Positions 22,761 to 32,912 of a stretch of DNA of 64,000 nucleotides are shown in pieces; the stretch's first letter is position 1, and every line of letters begins with the position of its first letter. A model generated the notes under the pieces. That model made no database searches. It was not told where the DNA came from and was given only the letters and a program-made list of their open reading frames with translations. The translations under genes and the position numbers were made by a program. The stretch is from Macrotrachela quadricornifera (taxonomy: Eukaryota > Rotifera > Eurotatoria > Philodinida > Philodinidae). The stretch covers positions 707,891 to 771,890 of the forward strand of contig JAJEKB010021216.1 in the NCBI GenBank assembly GCA_022393335.1, read 5' to 3'.

Positions 22761-23723
22761 GACAGATCTCAATGTTTGATAGTGATCATGAAGAGATTAT
22801 TATTAGTTCAAGAACCACTAAGACAAGGAAACGGAGAAGCTAAAGTTTCGACCATTATCGTTATTTGGAACAGGAGTTGCGACGCTCAAAATGGTTGGAA
22901 ACTTTTCGACGGTGGAACCCGATTATTTTCAGCTGGTTAGTCACCGATTTAGATCTAATCAATTGACCTATTTTCGACGGAGTTTTGCCCGAAAAATTTC
23001 TCTTTTTACTATCAAAGTTCTCTATGATGTGTCTAGGTACCAGTTGTCAGTTTCCGGTTCCATTCCTGGGAACTAAATACATTTTGAAATGAGTTTGCAT
23101 ACCTTAGAAACGAGAACTCTGACATCCCTACGCCTATGATTCATATAAATGCAATTTTTCTTAAACCTTGAAGATAATAAAACAGAAATAAAATATATGT
23201 ATATATGATAATAATTATAGTTTCATTCTATTATGATTATCAAACTTTATGAAAGAATTAATCAAGTATTTTGAGACATGAATTTCATTCTTATATTCAA
23301 GTAAAGCAAGATATGAGATAGTTTAATAAATATCATTATTTCAATTTGTCATTAGATCAATAGCACATCTCATTACATATATAAGATGAAAAAAATATTA
23401 TTGCTTACATAGTTTATAATGAAATGTGTATAAACAATAATAGCATTTTTGTAAGACGAACAGAAACGAAAAAAAAAGATATTGGAAGTATCCCTCTACA
23501 GTAAACAGTAAAAACATAGAAATTCATCCAATCGGTAACGAAAAACATGAGTAATCATTATGTTTTACAACTTTTTTATGACTCATATTGTGATAAATGA
23601 TGTAAATGGGAAAAAAAAGGTACAAGTGTATTATTATTTATATTTCGTAATAAATTATTGCAATAACATCACTTATTCATAAAAAGTTTCAATCTAATTT
23701 TGAAATTCTATACAGATTAAAAA
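22761..23723 (+). other. no gene recognised
   Basis: The first 300 bp (22761-23075) have a slightly higher GC content and could be degraded ART-gene tail. The rest is AT-rich upstream DNA of the rvt gene. Confidence 0.35.
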
Positions 23724-23724
23724 C

Positions 23725-23735
23725 ATATATAAAAA
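23725..23735 (+). promoter_or_regulatory. probable TATA box of the rvt gene
   Basis: TATATAAAAAG lies 49 bp upstream of the rvt start codon. A transcription start about 25-30 bp downstream would give a 5' leader of roughly 20-25 nt. This was judged by eye and no initiator motif was tested. Confidence 0.4.
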
Positions 23736-23783
23736 GCAGTTTACCATTTATCAATAGTATTCATTAGAAATAATAAAATTCAA

Positions 23784-26375
23784 ATGTCATCAACTACACA
23801 AAATACAAATGTAACATCGATCTCTATACCACCTGATCGAGAAGCATTAAGTTTAATGACCAAATTAAAATTAGATCGTTTTAAATTGAGAAAAACAAAA
23901 TTTGAAGAGGAATATACTCAAATCATGATTCAAAAAGATGATTTGACAATATCATTATTTGATAAAGTTCAAATGTTACGGCAAAGTATTGAAAGATTAT
24001 TTGCTGAAGAGGGTAAAGAACGATATTTACAAAATTTCAATGCTTTATCATCCATATCAAAATCTAATCCATCAACATTAAATAATTTCTTAGAAAATTT
24101 ATACGAGCAACTAATGAAAGTAATCATTGGTGGTAAAAAACGTTCCGAATATAATTATTTATTTGGTTTAATTATGTCTCAATGGTTATCAAAACAAAAA
24201 GATGAATTCATACCAATAGAAATAAAAACAACTAATGAAAGTTTATTAACAAATGAACAACTAGAAAATATTATTTTTAATCGTACAAATTTAGATTTAA
24301 ATCAATGGCATAATTTTCTTCAAAATAAACTTTTCTTCTTTTCTGATGATGAACAAAAATTAAAAAATGCATTTGAAAAATTTAAACTTGCAACAGAAAA
24401 TTATGGAAAAATTTTATTAACCGAAAAAGTTTCATTAAATGATATATATCGATCCATTGATAGTCTTATTAATGGAGGTTCATTAGAAGAATATCGAAAA
24501 AGACTTTTAGGAAAAATGCGTTTAGATGAAAATATTGTTAATGAATTTGCATCATCATTAAATTTAATGATATCTGATTTAATTGATTGGAAATGGCCTA
24601 TTGAAGGTGTACGTGGTATATTTCGTCGAAATTTAGTTGGAAAATATCGATGTTTTTATGAAGAAGATTTTCTAACTGCTATTTTTCTTGAATATATAGG
24701 TTTAAAATGGTCTTATCATTTTAAAAATGAATTAAAAATATTTTTTAATCAATTAACTGAAAAATTTCGAAATAATTGTTCACCAAATTCTATCCTATAT
24801 GAACGAATTACAATGCAACGAGATAAATATTGGATGGCTTCATTACCAGATGAATCAGATAGTAAATCAGGAGTAGCTAATTATACAAATATGAATCAAT
24901 CTAGTTTAAAAGCAGAATTATTTTATTTAATAAATGTAGAAATTCAATTACATAAAGTTTTACAACCCAATGAATCATTCACTGTTATATCATCAGATTT
25001 TGAGTGGTTTGGACCATCAATGTCACATGAAATAATTCAAATATTTCTTCAATGTTGTGGAATATCTCAAATTTGGATTGATTTTTTTGATCGATTTCTT
25101 AAACAACCAATTTATTATAAACCTGGTGAACTTATTCGACAACGTCAACGTGGTGTACCAATATCACATTCACTTTCTTATCTATTTTCTGAATTAATTC
25201 TATTCGGTATGGATTTTTATATATATCGAACAACGGGTATATTTAATTATCGTCTTCATGATGATGTTTGGTTATTTGATTCTCAATCGGAAAAAATTCA
25301 ACAAGCTTGGTTATTAATGAATGAATATGCACAAATGACTGGACTTAAATTTAATGAAGAAAAATGTGGGTCTATTCAAATAAAACCATTAAATATAATT
25401 AATCAAAATGTTAAACAATTATCAAGTAATATATCATTACCTTGTAAAGATGTTAAATGGGGTTTACTTACTCTACAATCATCTGGACGATTTGCTATTG
25501 ATCGAAAAAGATTAATAACTTTTCTAGATGAAATGAAAATTCGATTAACAAATGCCTCAACAATTATAGAATGGGTTAATTTATATAATCAATATATTTC
25601 TTTTTTTATACGTAATTTTGGCAAATGTACCAATATATTAGGTACATATCATGTCGAACAAATGCTTGAAACATTTCAATTTCTTCATCAATATGTTTTT
25701 TCAGAAACGAATGGTAATGCATTGACAGTTCTTAGAAATCGAATTGAACAACAAATTTCATCTGATTTAATTGATAAAATTTGTGAGGCTTGGTTCTATT
25801 GGCCATTGATACAAGGTGGACTAGGTTTAAAAAATATCTTTCTTACTTTATACGGTTTTCAAGATTGGTTTGCATACACTAAGGTTACTACTTTTGATCA
25901 TTTACCAGCTAAAGATATTGAATTATATGCTGAATTAGTCGAAAGATATGAACAAGCAAAGAAAAATCGAGATATTAGATCTATGGTGCAATTTATACAC
26001 GGTGATGGAACACTTATAACTTTTGATGAATATATACAAGGTCGTGAAACTTCTCTCTCACATTGGAAGCATGTTTATACAGATATGTTAGATATAACTC
26101 CAATATTATTACCTACTATGACAAATAAAATTAAACATCATTTAAAAATTGTTCAAGACAGAATTAAAAAAATATCAACTAATAAACAGCATAAACATAA
26201 AAATCAAGATATTGACAATTATACAGAATGGTTAGTCGCTTATTATGGTGAACAAATTGAATCAACTTTTAATCAATTAGATTTTATTGATAATGAAAAT
26301 TTACCTATTGGATTGATTAAGTTAATGAAAACAACAAAAATTGATTGGAATAAAGATTTAAAAGATTTTCAATAA
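23784..26375 (+). CDS. rvt: rvt: cellular reverse-transcriptase-related protein
   Basis: An intact single-exon frame of 863 aa. The N-terminal 75 residues are charged and helical (coiled-coil-like). The RT core follows: a motif 1/2-like region at about 275-300 (GVRGIFRRNLVGKYRC), then a long insertion (about 300-395) before motif A with Asp405 (VISSDFEWFG). Motif B is at about 456-472 (RGVPISHSLSYLFSEL), motif C at 489-497 (YRLHDDVWLF, with HDD in place of YxDD), D at 519-531 (TGLKFNEEKCG) and E at about 555-565 (CKDVKWGLLTL). A thumb and a long C-terminal region complete it. No endonuclease, RNase H, integrase or gag is present and no LTRs flank it. This combination (N-terminal helix, long insertion before motif A, HDD) is that of the rvt class described by Gladyshev and Arkhipova in bdelloids, fungi and bacteria, which are host genes rather than transposons. 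All three catalytic Asp residues are kept. AATAAA signals lie at 26440 and 26462. Confidence 0.88.
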   Translation: MSSTTQNTNVTSISIPPDREALSLMTKLKLDRFKLRKTKFEEEYTQIMIQKDDLTISLFDKVQMLRQSIERLFAEEGKERYLQNFNALSSISKSNPSTLNNFLENLYEQLMKVIIGGKKRSEYNYLFGLIMSQWLSKQKDEFIPIEIKTTNESLLTNEQLENIIFNRTNLDLNQWHNFLQNKLFFFSDDEQKLKNAFEKFKLATENYGKILLTEKVSLNDIYRSIDSLINGGSLEEYRKRLLGKMRLDENIVNEFASSLNLMISDLIDWKWPIEGVRGIFRRNLVGKYRCFYEEDFLTAIFLEYIGLKWSYHFKNELKIFFNQLTEKFRNNCSPNSILYERITMQRDKYWMASLPDESDSKSGVANYTNMNQSSLKAELFYLINVEIQLHKVLQPNESFTVISSDFEWFGPSMSHEIIQIFLQCCGISQIWIDFFDRFLKQPIYYKPGELIRQRQRGVPISHSLSYLFSELILFGMDFYIYRTTGIFNYRLHDDVWLFDSQSEKIQQAWLLMNEYAQMTGLKFNEEKCGSIQIKPLNIINQNVKQLSSNISLPCKDVKWGLLTLQSSGRFAIDRKRLITFLDEMKIRLTNASTIIEWVNLYNQYISFFIRNFGKCTNILGTYHVEQMLETFQFLHQYVFSETNGNALTVLRNRIEQQISSDLIDKICEAWFYWPLIQGGLGLKNIFLTLYGFQDWFAYTKVTTFDHLPAKDIELYAELVERYEQAKKNRDIRSMVQFIHGDGTLITFDEYIQGRETSLSHWKHVYTDMLDITPILLPTMTNKIKHHLKIVQDRIKKISTNKQHKHKNQDIDNYTEWLVAYYGEQIESTFNQLDFIDNENLPIGLIKLMKTTKIDWNKDLKDFQ

Positions 26376-26711
26376 TTGTGTCATATTATAGTGTAATAGA
26401 ATCTACATTGAATTATCTTTAAAAAAGTTTTCTTTATCTAATAAAATAAAATTTGATTAACAATAAATAAAGATGTATTTGTTTCAATTAAAAGCCTAGT
26501 TTATATAGAGATTCTGCTTTTTAGATGTCAAATATACTTAGAGCATACCAAAAGTAGTGACCACCGCATCTTAATTTCGTATAGAAGACTTAAGAAAAAT
26601 TTCTTTTTTTATGAATAGATAAAGCGTCTTTTGCTCTATTTTTCAATGCTATTTGATCCCTATTCAACTGATATCATAATCATAAAAGGAACTGGTGCTT
26701 TTCCCATGGTC

Positions 26712-27713
26712 TATACCCCCCCGCGAGATTTCTTTCCTTTCAGTTATTTTTTTGTAGAGACTCATGTGAAGATACAAGATCAACAAACCAGAACGTGGAC
26801 TTTTTTACTGTTAGCAAAAAAACCGATATTTTAAGAAAGAGTGAATTTCCATATAAAATACCAAAAAAACAGTTAATATTTTGAGATTTTAGTTATTGAA
26901 AATTGCTTCTGATGGGAAATAAACACGATATTCAGAATCAGCGTGCTAAAATCTACCATAAACTTTATTTTTTAGCGTGAAACATTTCCATTAAAATTTT
27001 TCCCCTACTCCCCCTCAGCGTTTTTACTTGATAATTTTTACCTGTACCCCCCTACGGGACCAAATTTCGATGGAAAATATTTCTCGTTAAAAATTAAAGT
27101 TTTTGGTGTATTTTGACATGCTGATTCTGAATATGATGTTTATTTTTCATAAAAAGCTACTTTTGACAACGAAAATCTTAAAAAACTAGCTGTTTTCTGA
27201 TATGTTTTGCCTCTTAAACTCTGCCTCTTCAGAAGTTTGAATCCTACTAATAAAGATTGACATAATTTTTTTGCTTTTCTTTTTTTATTTGATAGATTTT
27301 ATAAAGTTGCATTTGTGGTGAAAGTTTCACTTTTTAGCTGCAAGTCTTTTTGAAGTTATAGATTAAACAATGTCTGTCGTACGTTGAAAAACAAGTGTTA
27401 AAAAGAGAATTTTTTATGATAGGCAGTGGTCGTCAGGATAGTCATTGAATAAGATGATTTTAATTTTATTTTGTAGAGAACATTTAGTTGTATATATAGT
27501 AAAAATTTGGTTATTATTCATGCAACTATGGATAAGATATAGGTCTTGACATAATAAGGGAATAAATACCCATTGATGATGATCCTTCTCCTAAAATATT
27601 GTTTTTTTTCCTAAGACTAAAAAAGTCCACGTTCTGGTTTGTTGATCTTGTATCTTCACATGAGTCTCTACAAAAAAATAACTGAAAGGAAAGAAATCTC
27701 GCGGGGGGGTATA
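26712..27713. mobile_element. fold-back element with 96-bp perfect inverted repeats
   Basis: Positions 26712-26807 and 27618-27713 are exact reverse complements over 96 bp (TATACCCCCCCGCGAG ... GTGGACTTTTTTA). Homology continues outward for about 17 bp (AAAAGGAAxTGGTGCTT) after a 12-bp indel. Inside, 26865-27005 and 27055-27195 form a second, diverged inverted repeat around a GC-rich centre (CCCCTACTCCCCCTCAG), so arms are nested. There is no coding capacity. It looks like a non-autonomous fold-back DNA element or a recent inverted duplication. Clear target duplications were not found. The arm identity implies recent origin or gene conversion. Confidence 0.7.
26808..27617 (+). repeat. interior of the fold-back element, inner diverged palindrome
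   Basis: This part contains the inner arms (26865-27005 against 27055-27195, with shared words such as ATATTCAGAATCAGC). An unpaired right part follows at 27200-27617. No gene is seen. Confidence 0.5.
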
Positions 27714-27730
27714 AGCACCACTTCCTTTTG

Positions 27731-28312
27731 ATAAGAACTGTTTTTGTTGAAAACTACCTGGTACTATTTAAATCATAATCGCTGAGACACTTTACATTCC
27801 ACTTTATCATCTAAAAAAATATTGTATTAAAAAACAAAATATATCATAGTATGCAGAGTGAAAAGCTCTACATTTTTCAAAGAACAATTATAAAAAGATG
27901 AGATTGAAAAAAAACATTAATGATAATTTAGAAACATGAAGCTGCGACATCTTTTCAATTTCGTTTTCTTTCTTTTTATTAATCTGTGAGTCATGTAGTA
28001 TTTGAATCAATATTTTACTTTATAACATATAAACATAAGTGAGTATGCAAATGAAAACGAAAAGCATACTTTTTTTATTTCGTATCTTTCATTAATAATG
28101 ATAAGTTGAGATTACGACTGTGTTAAAGTCAAAATTTATTTGATCTCATCTGGGCATTCCTATAAATATTCTTTTTTTACTTGTTAAAAATTGATTTCAT
28201 AAATATTCAATATGAATACATAGTTAAGCAACTTTTAACAGTGTTAAATATTAAAGAATTTATTGTCACAAAATTTTTTAAAAAAATAATTGGATTAACT
28301 TTTTATTTTAAG
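27731..28312 (+). other. upstream region of the F-box gene
   Basis: AT-rich. An in-frame ATG at 28181 would add 44 hydrophobic/basic residues to the F-box protein. I regard 28313 as the likelier start. Confidence 0.4.
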
Positions 28313-30345
28313 ATGATAACTTTTTCTAGTCAATCATCATTCGAACAACTTCCAGACGAAATTCTATTAGAAATATGTAAATATTTATTATGTACTGATA
28401 TTCTTCAGTCATTTCTCGGATTAAACTATCGAATAACACAAATGATTACACAATATCGTTATCATGTTTCATTTCATAAAACATCAATTTCAACATTTGA
28501 TAATTTATGTATAAATATTCTTCCTCATATTGGTTGTCAAATTCGTACATTACTTATTGATTGCTGTTATTCTGTATTACAAGATGAATTATTCATAAAA
28601 TATTTTCAAAATAAAATGTCAGTCATATTTCCTCAATTGGAAAGAGTTAGTCTTGTTTCATATGAACGTAATCAATTAGTTACGTTTCTTAATAATTTAT
28701 ATGATTTAAATTATCTTGTTGAAATTCGTCTATACAATCTATTTTCAATTGACAGATATGAACAAACAGGAGTCATTCGATCTTTAATTCAAGCAAATAA
28801 TCATCGACTCACAACAATACTTATTGATGATCAATCAAGTTCTCTAAGTTTTGCTGATAATGATCGTTATTTGAATATCCTTCGATTACGTATCAATTTA
28901 AAAACAGTAACAGATTTACCTTTTCTCTTTGCTGCTGTTCCCAATGTTCAGTATCTGGATGTTTTAGTTCAAGGAACAGCAGGATTTTTTGAATATTTTG
29001 ATGGAACAAAATTATCTCCTTTTCTTCATCTCATCGATTTTCAACTAAAATCTGTTAAACGTTTATGGAATTTAGAGGAAATATCTATATTACTTATTCA
29101 ATTACCAATAGTATATCATCTCTCACTTTTTCTTTCTACGAGTGATAGACGTCTTATCGAAGGTAATACTGTTCTTTCTTTACTTCCTTCTACTGTGCAA
29201 CAATTCGACTATGCTATTTATTATCTTTCTAATATTGTACATCATGATGATGGTATGATTGTTTCTTCTTGGCCATCATCACATCCAATTGCATGGTTGT
29301 TTAATGATAAATTTTTGTTTATTCATACATTACCTTGGCCTTTCACTCGTATGGAATTTTCGCTATATGTTAATAAAATAGCGTTGTGTCGCACAAACAG
29401 TGAAGTTGACTATAATAGACAAGTAGAACAAATGGATCTTAAGATTGACAAAAATTTTACTTTTCGTAATTCTCTATCAGTTATATCAAAATGCCCACGA
29501 GTAAGAGATATTACTGTTTATGTGAAAAATGATGAAAACATTATTAAAGGTATGTGTATCGAACAGAAAACAGTAGAATTAATGAATGAAAAATCATCAT
29601 TTAAATTGGGAGGTATTGTTGAAGAAATTCTACCTCAGATAGTATTATAGAAACTATCGTAAAATATATGTATAACATATTTTTTATTCTAATACATTTG
29701 ATTATTTCAGAAGAACAATTTCCAGTACCTCATCTTCCTAAGTTATCTCGACTCATTCATATCTGTGTTTATGGATCAATACCATCTGATCTGAACTATT
29801 TTTCATTCATTCTCAATGTTGCACCGAATCTTTTTCGTTTGGATTTACCTTTTGATTATTTATTAAGGTTAATCGAAGATCAACAAATATGTCATGTTCT
29901 TAGTCAATGTATCACTTCAATTTGTATTTTGAGAAATGAATCTGAAACATCATTGGTAACATTCAATGAAGAACACATACCTATCATTGCTTCTGTGTTA
30001 TCTCGAGTTCGAGATTTATATGTCGATCTGGCCCATTTACCAGATAAAGCAGCAAAAATCTCGAATCAAAATATTTCTGAAGATCATATGGTGAAAAATT
30101 TATCTATTCAATCATGTCAGCAACAGTCTGACGTTGTATCATCATCTTCATGTGAATCGATGTTGATATGTTTGTTGACAAAATTCAAAGAACATAGACT
30201 TATTTGTCTATGTGCCGATGGACAATTTAGTGATGAGATAAAAACAAATACAGAAGAATGGTTAAAAAATAATACTATTCTTTGTGAACAAAAATTTAAA
30301 GCTGGTTTTAGCAGCAATTTAAATCGGTTACTTATTTGGATGTGA
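28313..30345 (+). CDS. F-box protein with LRR-like region (2 exons)
   Basis: Exons are 28313-29612 and 29711-30345. The 98-bp GT-AG intron (GGAG/GTATTG ... TTTCAG) is in phase 1 and joins the two frames to give 644 aa. The F-box is at about residues 6-50 (SSFEQLPDEILLEICKYLL). The rest shows irregular Leu/Ile repeats (FPQLERVSLVSYER, VPNVQYLDVLVQG, APNLFRLDLPFDYLL), as in other bdelloid F-box proteins. The likely role is substrate adaptor of an SCF ubiquitin ligase (family inference). An alternative ATG at 28181 in the same frame would extend the N-terminus by 44 residues, which is less likely because the F-box normally lies close to the start. It shares its architecture with the gene at 20384-21424. 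Confidence 0.72.
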
Positions 30346-31311
30346 CAATATTTTAAAAAAAGAAATTATTTTTGATATATTTTTTTGATAAGTATCTATG
30401 CATAATTATAAAACTGTGATAATTTCAAAAGAATTTCAATGTATTGACAACAATAACACACGAGCTTAATGTAACCAAAATAAGTGGCATTCTCTTTGAC
30501 AGTATCTATCTATTTAATAATGATGTTTGCCTAACTTACTTAATTTTGATTTTCTAGATCGTTTTTCAGAATTGATCAGCAATCGGAACGAGAATTATTT
30601 ACTTTAATCATTATATAGAAATTAACTACGTATTTTTTCAAAAAAGAATCTCTAGTTCTATCATATGTTTATACAATGACAAAAAAAGCAACATCTTCAA
30701 ATTCTAAAAAATATTCTTTTTATAAAAAAGAATAATCCACATATGTAAGTCTGATATAACTATTTGAAAAAAAGATATACATTCATGTATTTTTGATTGA
30801 TTTCTGAATGTTTACACTTCGTAACAAAACTACACATGTTTGATCATTTCTCCAATAATTGATATATGGATAGTAAACTCAATTTTCATGATAAATACAT
30901 AAGATAAAATGGAACTTAAATAATGGATTTGATAGCTCTTGAATAGAGCTTCAATCTTGTATATGAATCACCGATCAATTATTTGGTTCAGTAGAACTCG
31001 ATACTAATATCTTATGTCTATATTGGTAATCTACAGTGATGTTCTGATGAATACTTTGTCGTAAAAATTAAAAATACCAAAATTGTAGTCTAGCTCATTG
31101 GTTAGTCCTATAAAAGAGCTACAAAGTTTTGTATTTTTGAAAGTTTAAAAAACATGTTCAGAGAACAATTTTTAAATGAAATTATCTTAATACCTTTATT
31201 TTTGCATTTTTTTCGTTGATTTTGATAGCGTTTTATTAGAAAAAGTATTCTTTGTATTAAAACAAACGTCAGATTTAGGTATCAGTGGTAATAACTGAGT
31301 CGAACTATATA
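30346..31311 (+). other. intergenic, nothing recognised
   Basis: AT-rich spacer between the F-box gene and a hairpin element. Confidence 0.45.
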
Positions 31312-32117
31312 TGCCCTCGGAAAAAACAAACTGCACTCAGTATTTTAACGAAATACTTTCCATAATAATATATCTTTCAGACATTAATGATATATTCTGA
31401 GAGCTCGTAGAGTTTTCTATCACTCTCTATAATTAGGTTATATTTCATTCCTATTTATGGCCAAAATAAATTGAGTTCAATTTCCCACAAACTAGATTTT
31501 CTTACAGCACTCAAAATAAGTGTTCGAAATTATTGATCAATGTAGATTTAGCCTTTTAGAAAATGGAATTGTATATTCTGATAGCGTTTCAAATTCTCTA
31601 TCTTTGTTATATATTGGTCAACTATTTTATATTTATCTATTGTGAAAATAATTTGAGGACAATGAACGAACTCCCTATCGACAAGCATGAAAAAATGCCA
31701 CACATTTTCACTACTTGTTTTAGACTTTTTTTCACTCAATTTAGAGATAATCGAAGAATGTTTTTAAATATTACTCGAACTATTAATCAGCATATAAGTA
31801 TCAGATGAGATGAAAATATAAAGGATGATAGAGGATTTGAAGCGCTATCAGAATATATGATTTCGTTTTTTAAAAAACTAAATCTATACTGATTAAAAAT
31901 TTCAAAAAAATTATTTTGAGTGCTGTAAAAAAATCAAGTTTGTGGGAAATTGAACTCAATTTATTTTGGTCATAAATAGGAATGAAATATAACCTAATTA
32001 TACAGAGTGATAGAAAACTCTACGAGCTTTCAGAATATATTATTAATGTCTGAAAGATATCTTATTATAGAAAATATTTCGTTAAAATACTGAGTGCAGT
32101 TTCTTTTTTCCGGGGCA
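31312..32117. mobile_element. long-hairpin (fold-back) MITE-like element
   Basis: The left arm from 31312 (TGCCCTCGGAAAAAACAAAC) pairs with the right arm ending at 32117 (reverse complement TGCCCCGGAAAAAAGAAAC). Pairing runs inward for about 300 bp per arm, with scattered mismatches (for example ACAGCACTCAAAATAA at 31504-31519 against 31916-31931, and TATTCTGATAGCG at 31575 against 31840). A spacer of about 200 bp lies in the centre (31620-31830). There is no coding capacity and no clear target duplication. The roughly 806-bp palindrome would fold into a long RNA hairpin if transcribed. Confidence 0.65.
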
Positions 32118-32912
32118 CTTATAAACATAACACAAAATTTTCAATATGTATATATCACGAAATAAATAACATAAAAAGCTGAAACTCTTAGGACTAAAAG
32201 AGATTCGATAAGCATAAGTAAACACAACATCAAGACATTGCAGTATCTACAATAATTGTATGAACTTTTTTATAGCCTCCTTTTTCTATATACTCTGTAA
32301 AGGAGTATTACATAAAAAAAATATATATTCAAAGAAAAGAGAGACCTATAAAAATCTATAATAATATTTCACTATTTAATTTATACGAAAAAGTTTTGAC
32401 GAGAAATACTTTAGTTAGTGAAAGAACAAATGATTTTATCTTGAAATTCTTAAAGGAAAAAGTTATCTTCACGCCGATTGCAAAATCAATTTTTTACATC
32501 AAAGAAATAAAAATATATCGATGCGACTGAATATCAGAGAAGTTCGATTGTTTATGATTGTGTAATTATTACTTTCATACTACAATATGCAATAAAACAA
32601 ATATTTGAAAAATGCTAGTGGAATTTTGTACCTATAAGTCTATTTTAACGTATGATCTAGATTAATTAATATCGTTGATACAATGGACATTGACAACTAA
32701 CGCTCTCTATTGAAATTATTTTAACCACAATCTTTCGACATTGATTCATATTTATTTTCCAATGAATCGAGACAGGAGAAATTAGCTGATGCAACAGTAG
32801 TATATTAATAGTTTTTTTCGAAATTTTGATATTTGGCCTAGAATTTCGAAACACTATTTTGAACATATAAATACTTGTATATTAAAATCTTTTATTTTAA
32901 TTTCATTAAATA
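32118..32912 (+). other. upstream region of the eIF3c-like gene
   Basis: AT-rich. No gene or repeat was recognised. Confidence 0.45.

Noticed and set aside
31280..31330. Target-site duplication for the 806-bp palindrome
   Set aside because: TATA-like words occur on both sides but in AT-rich DNA they are not distinguishable from chance.
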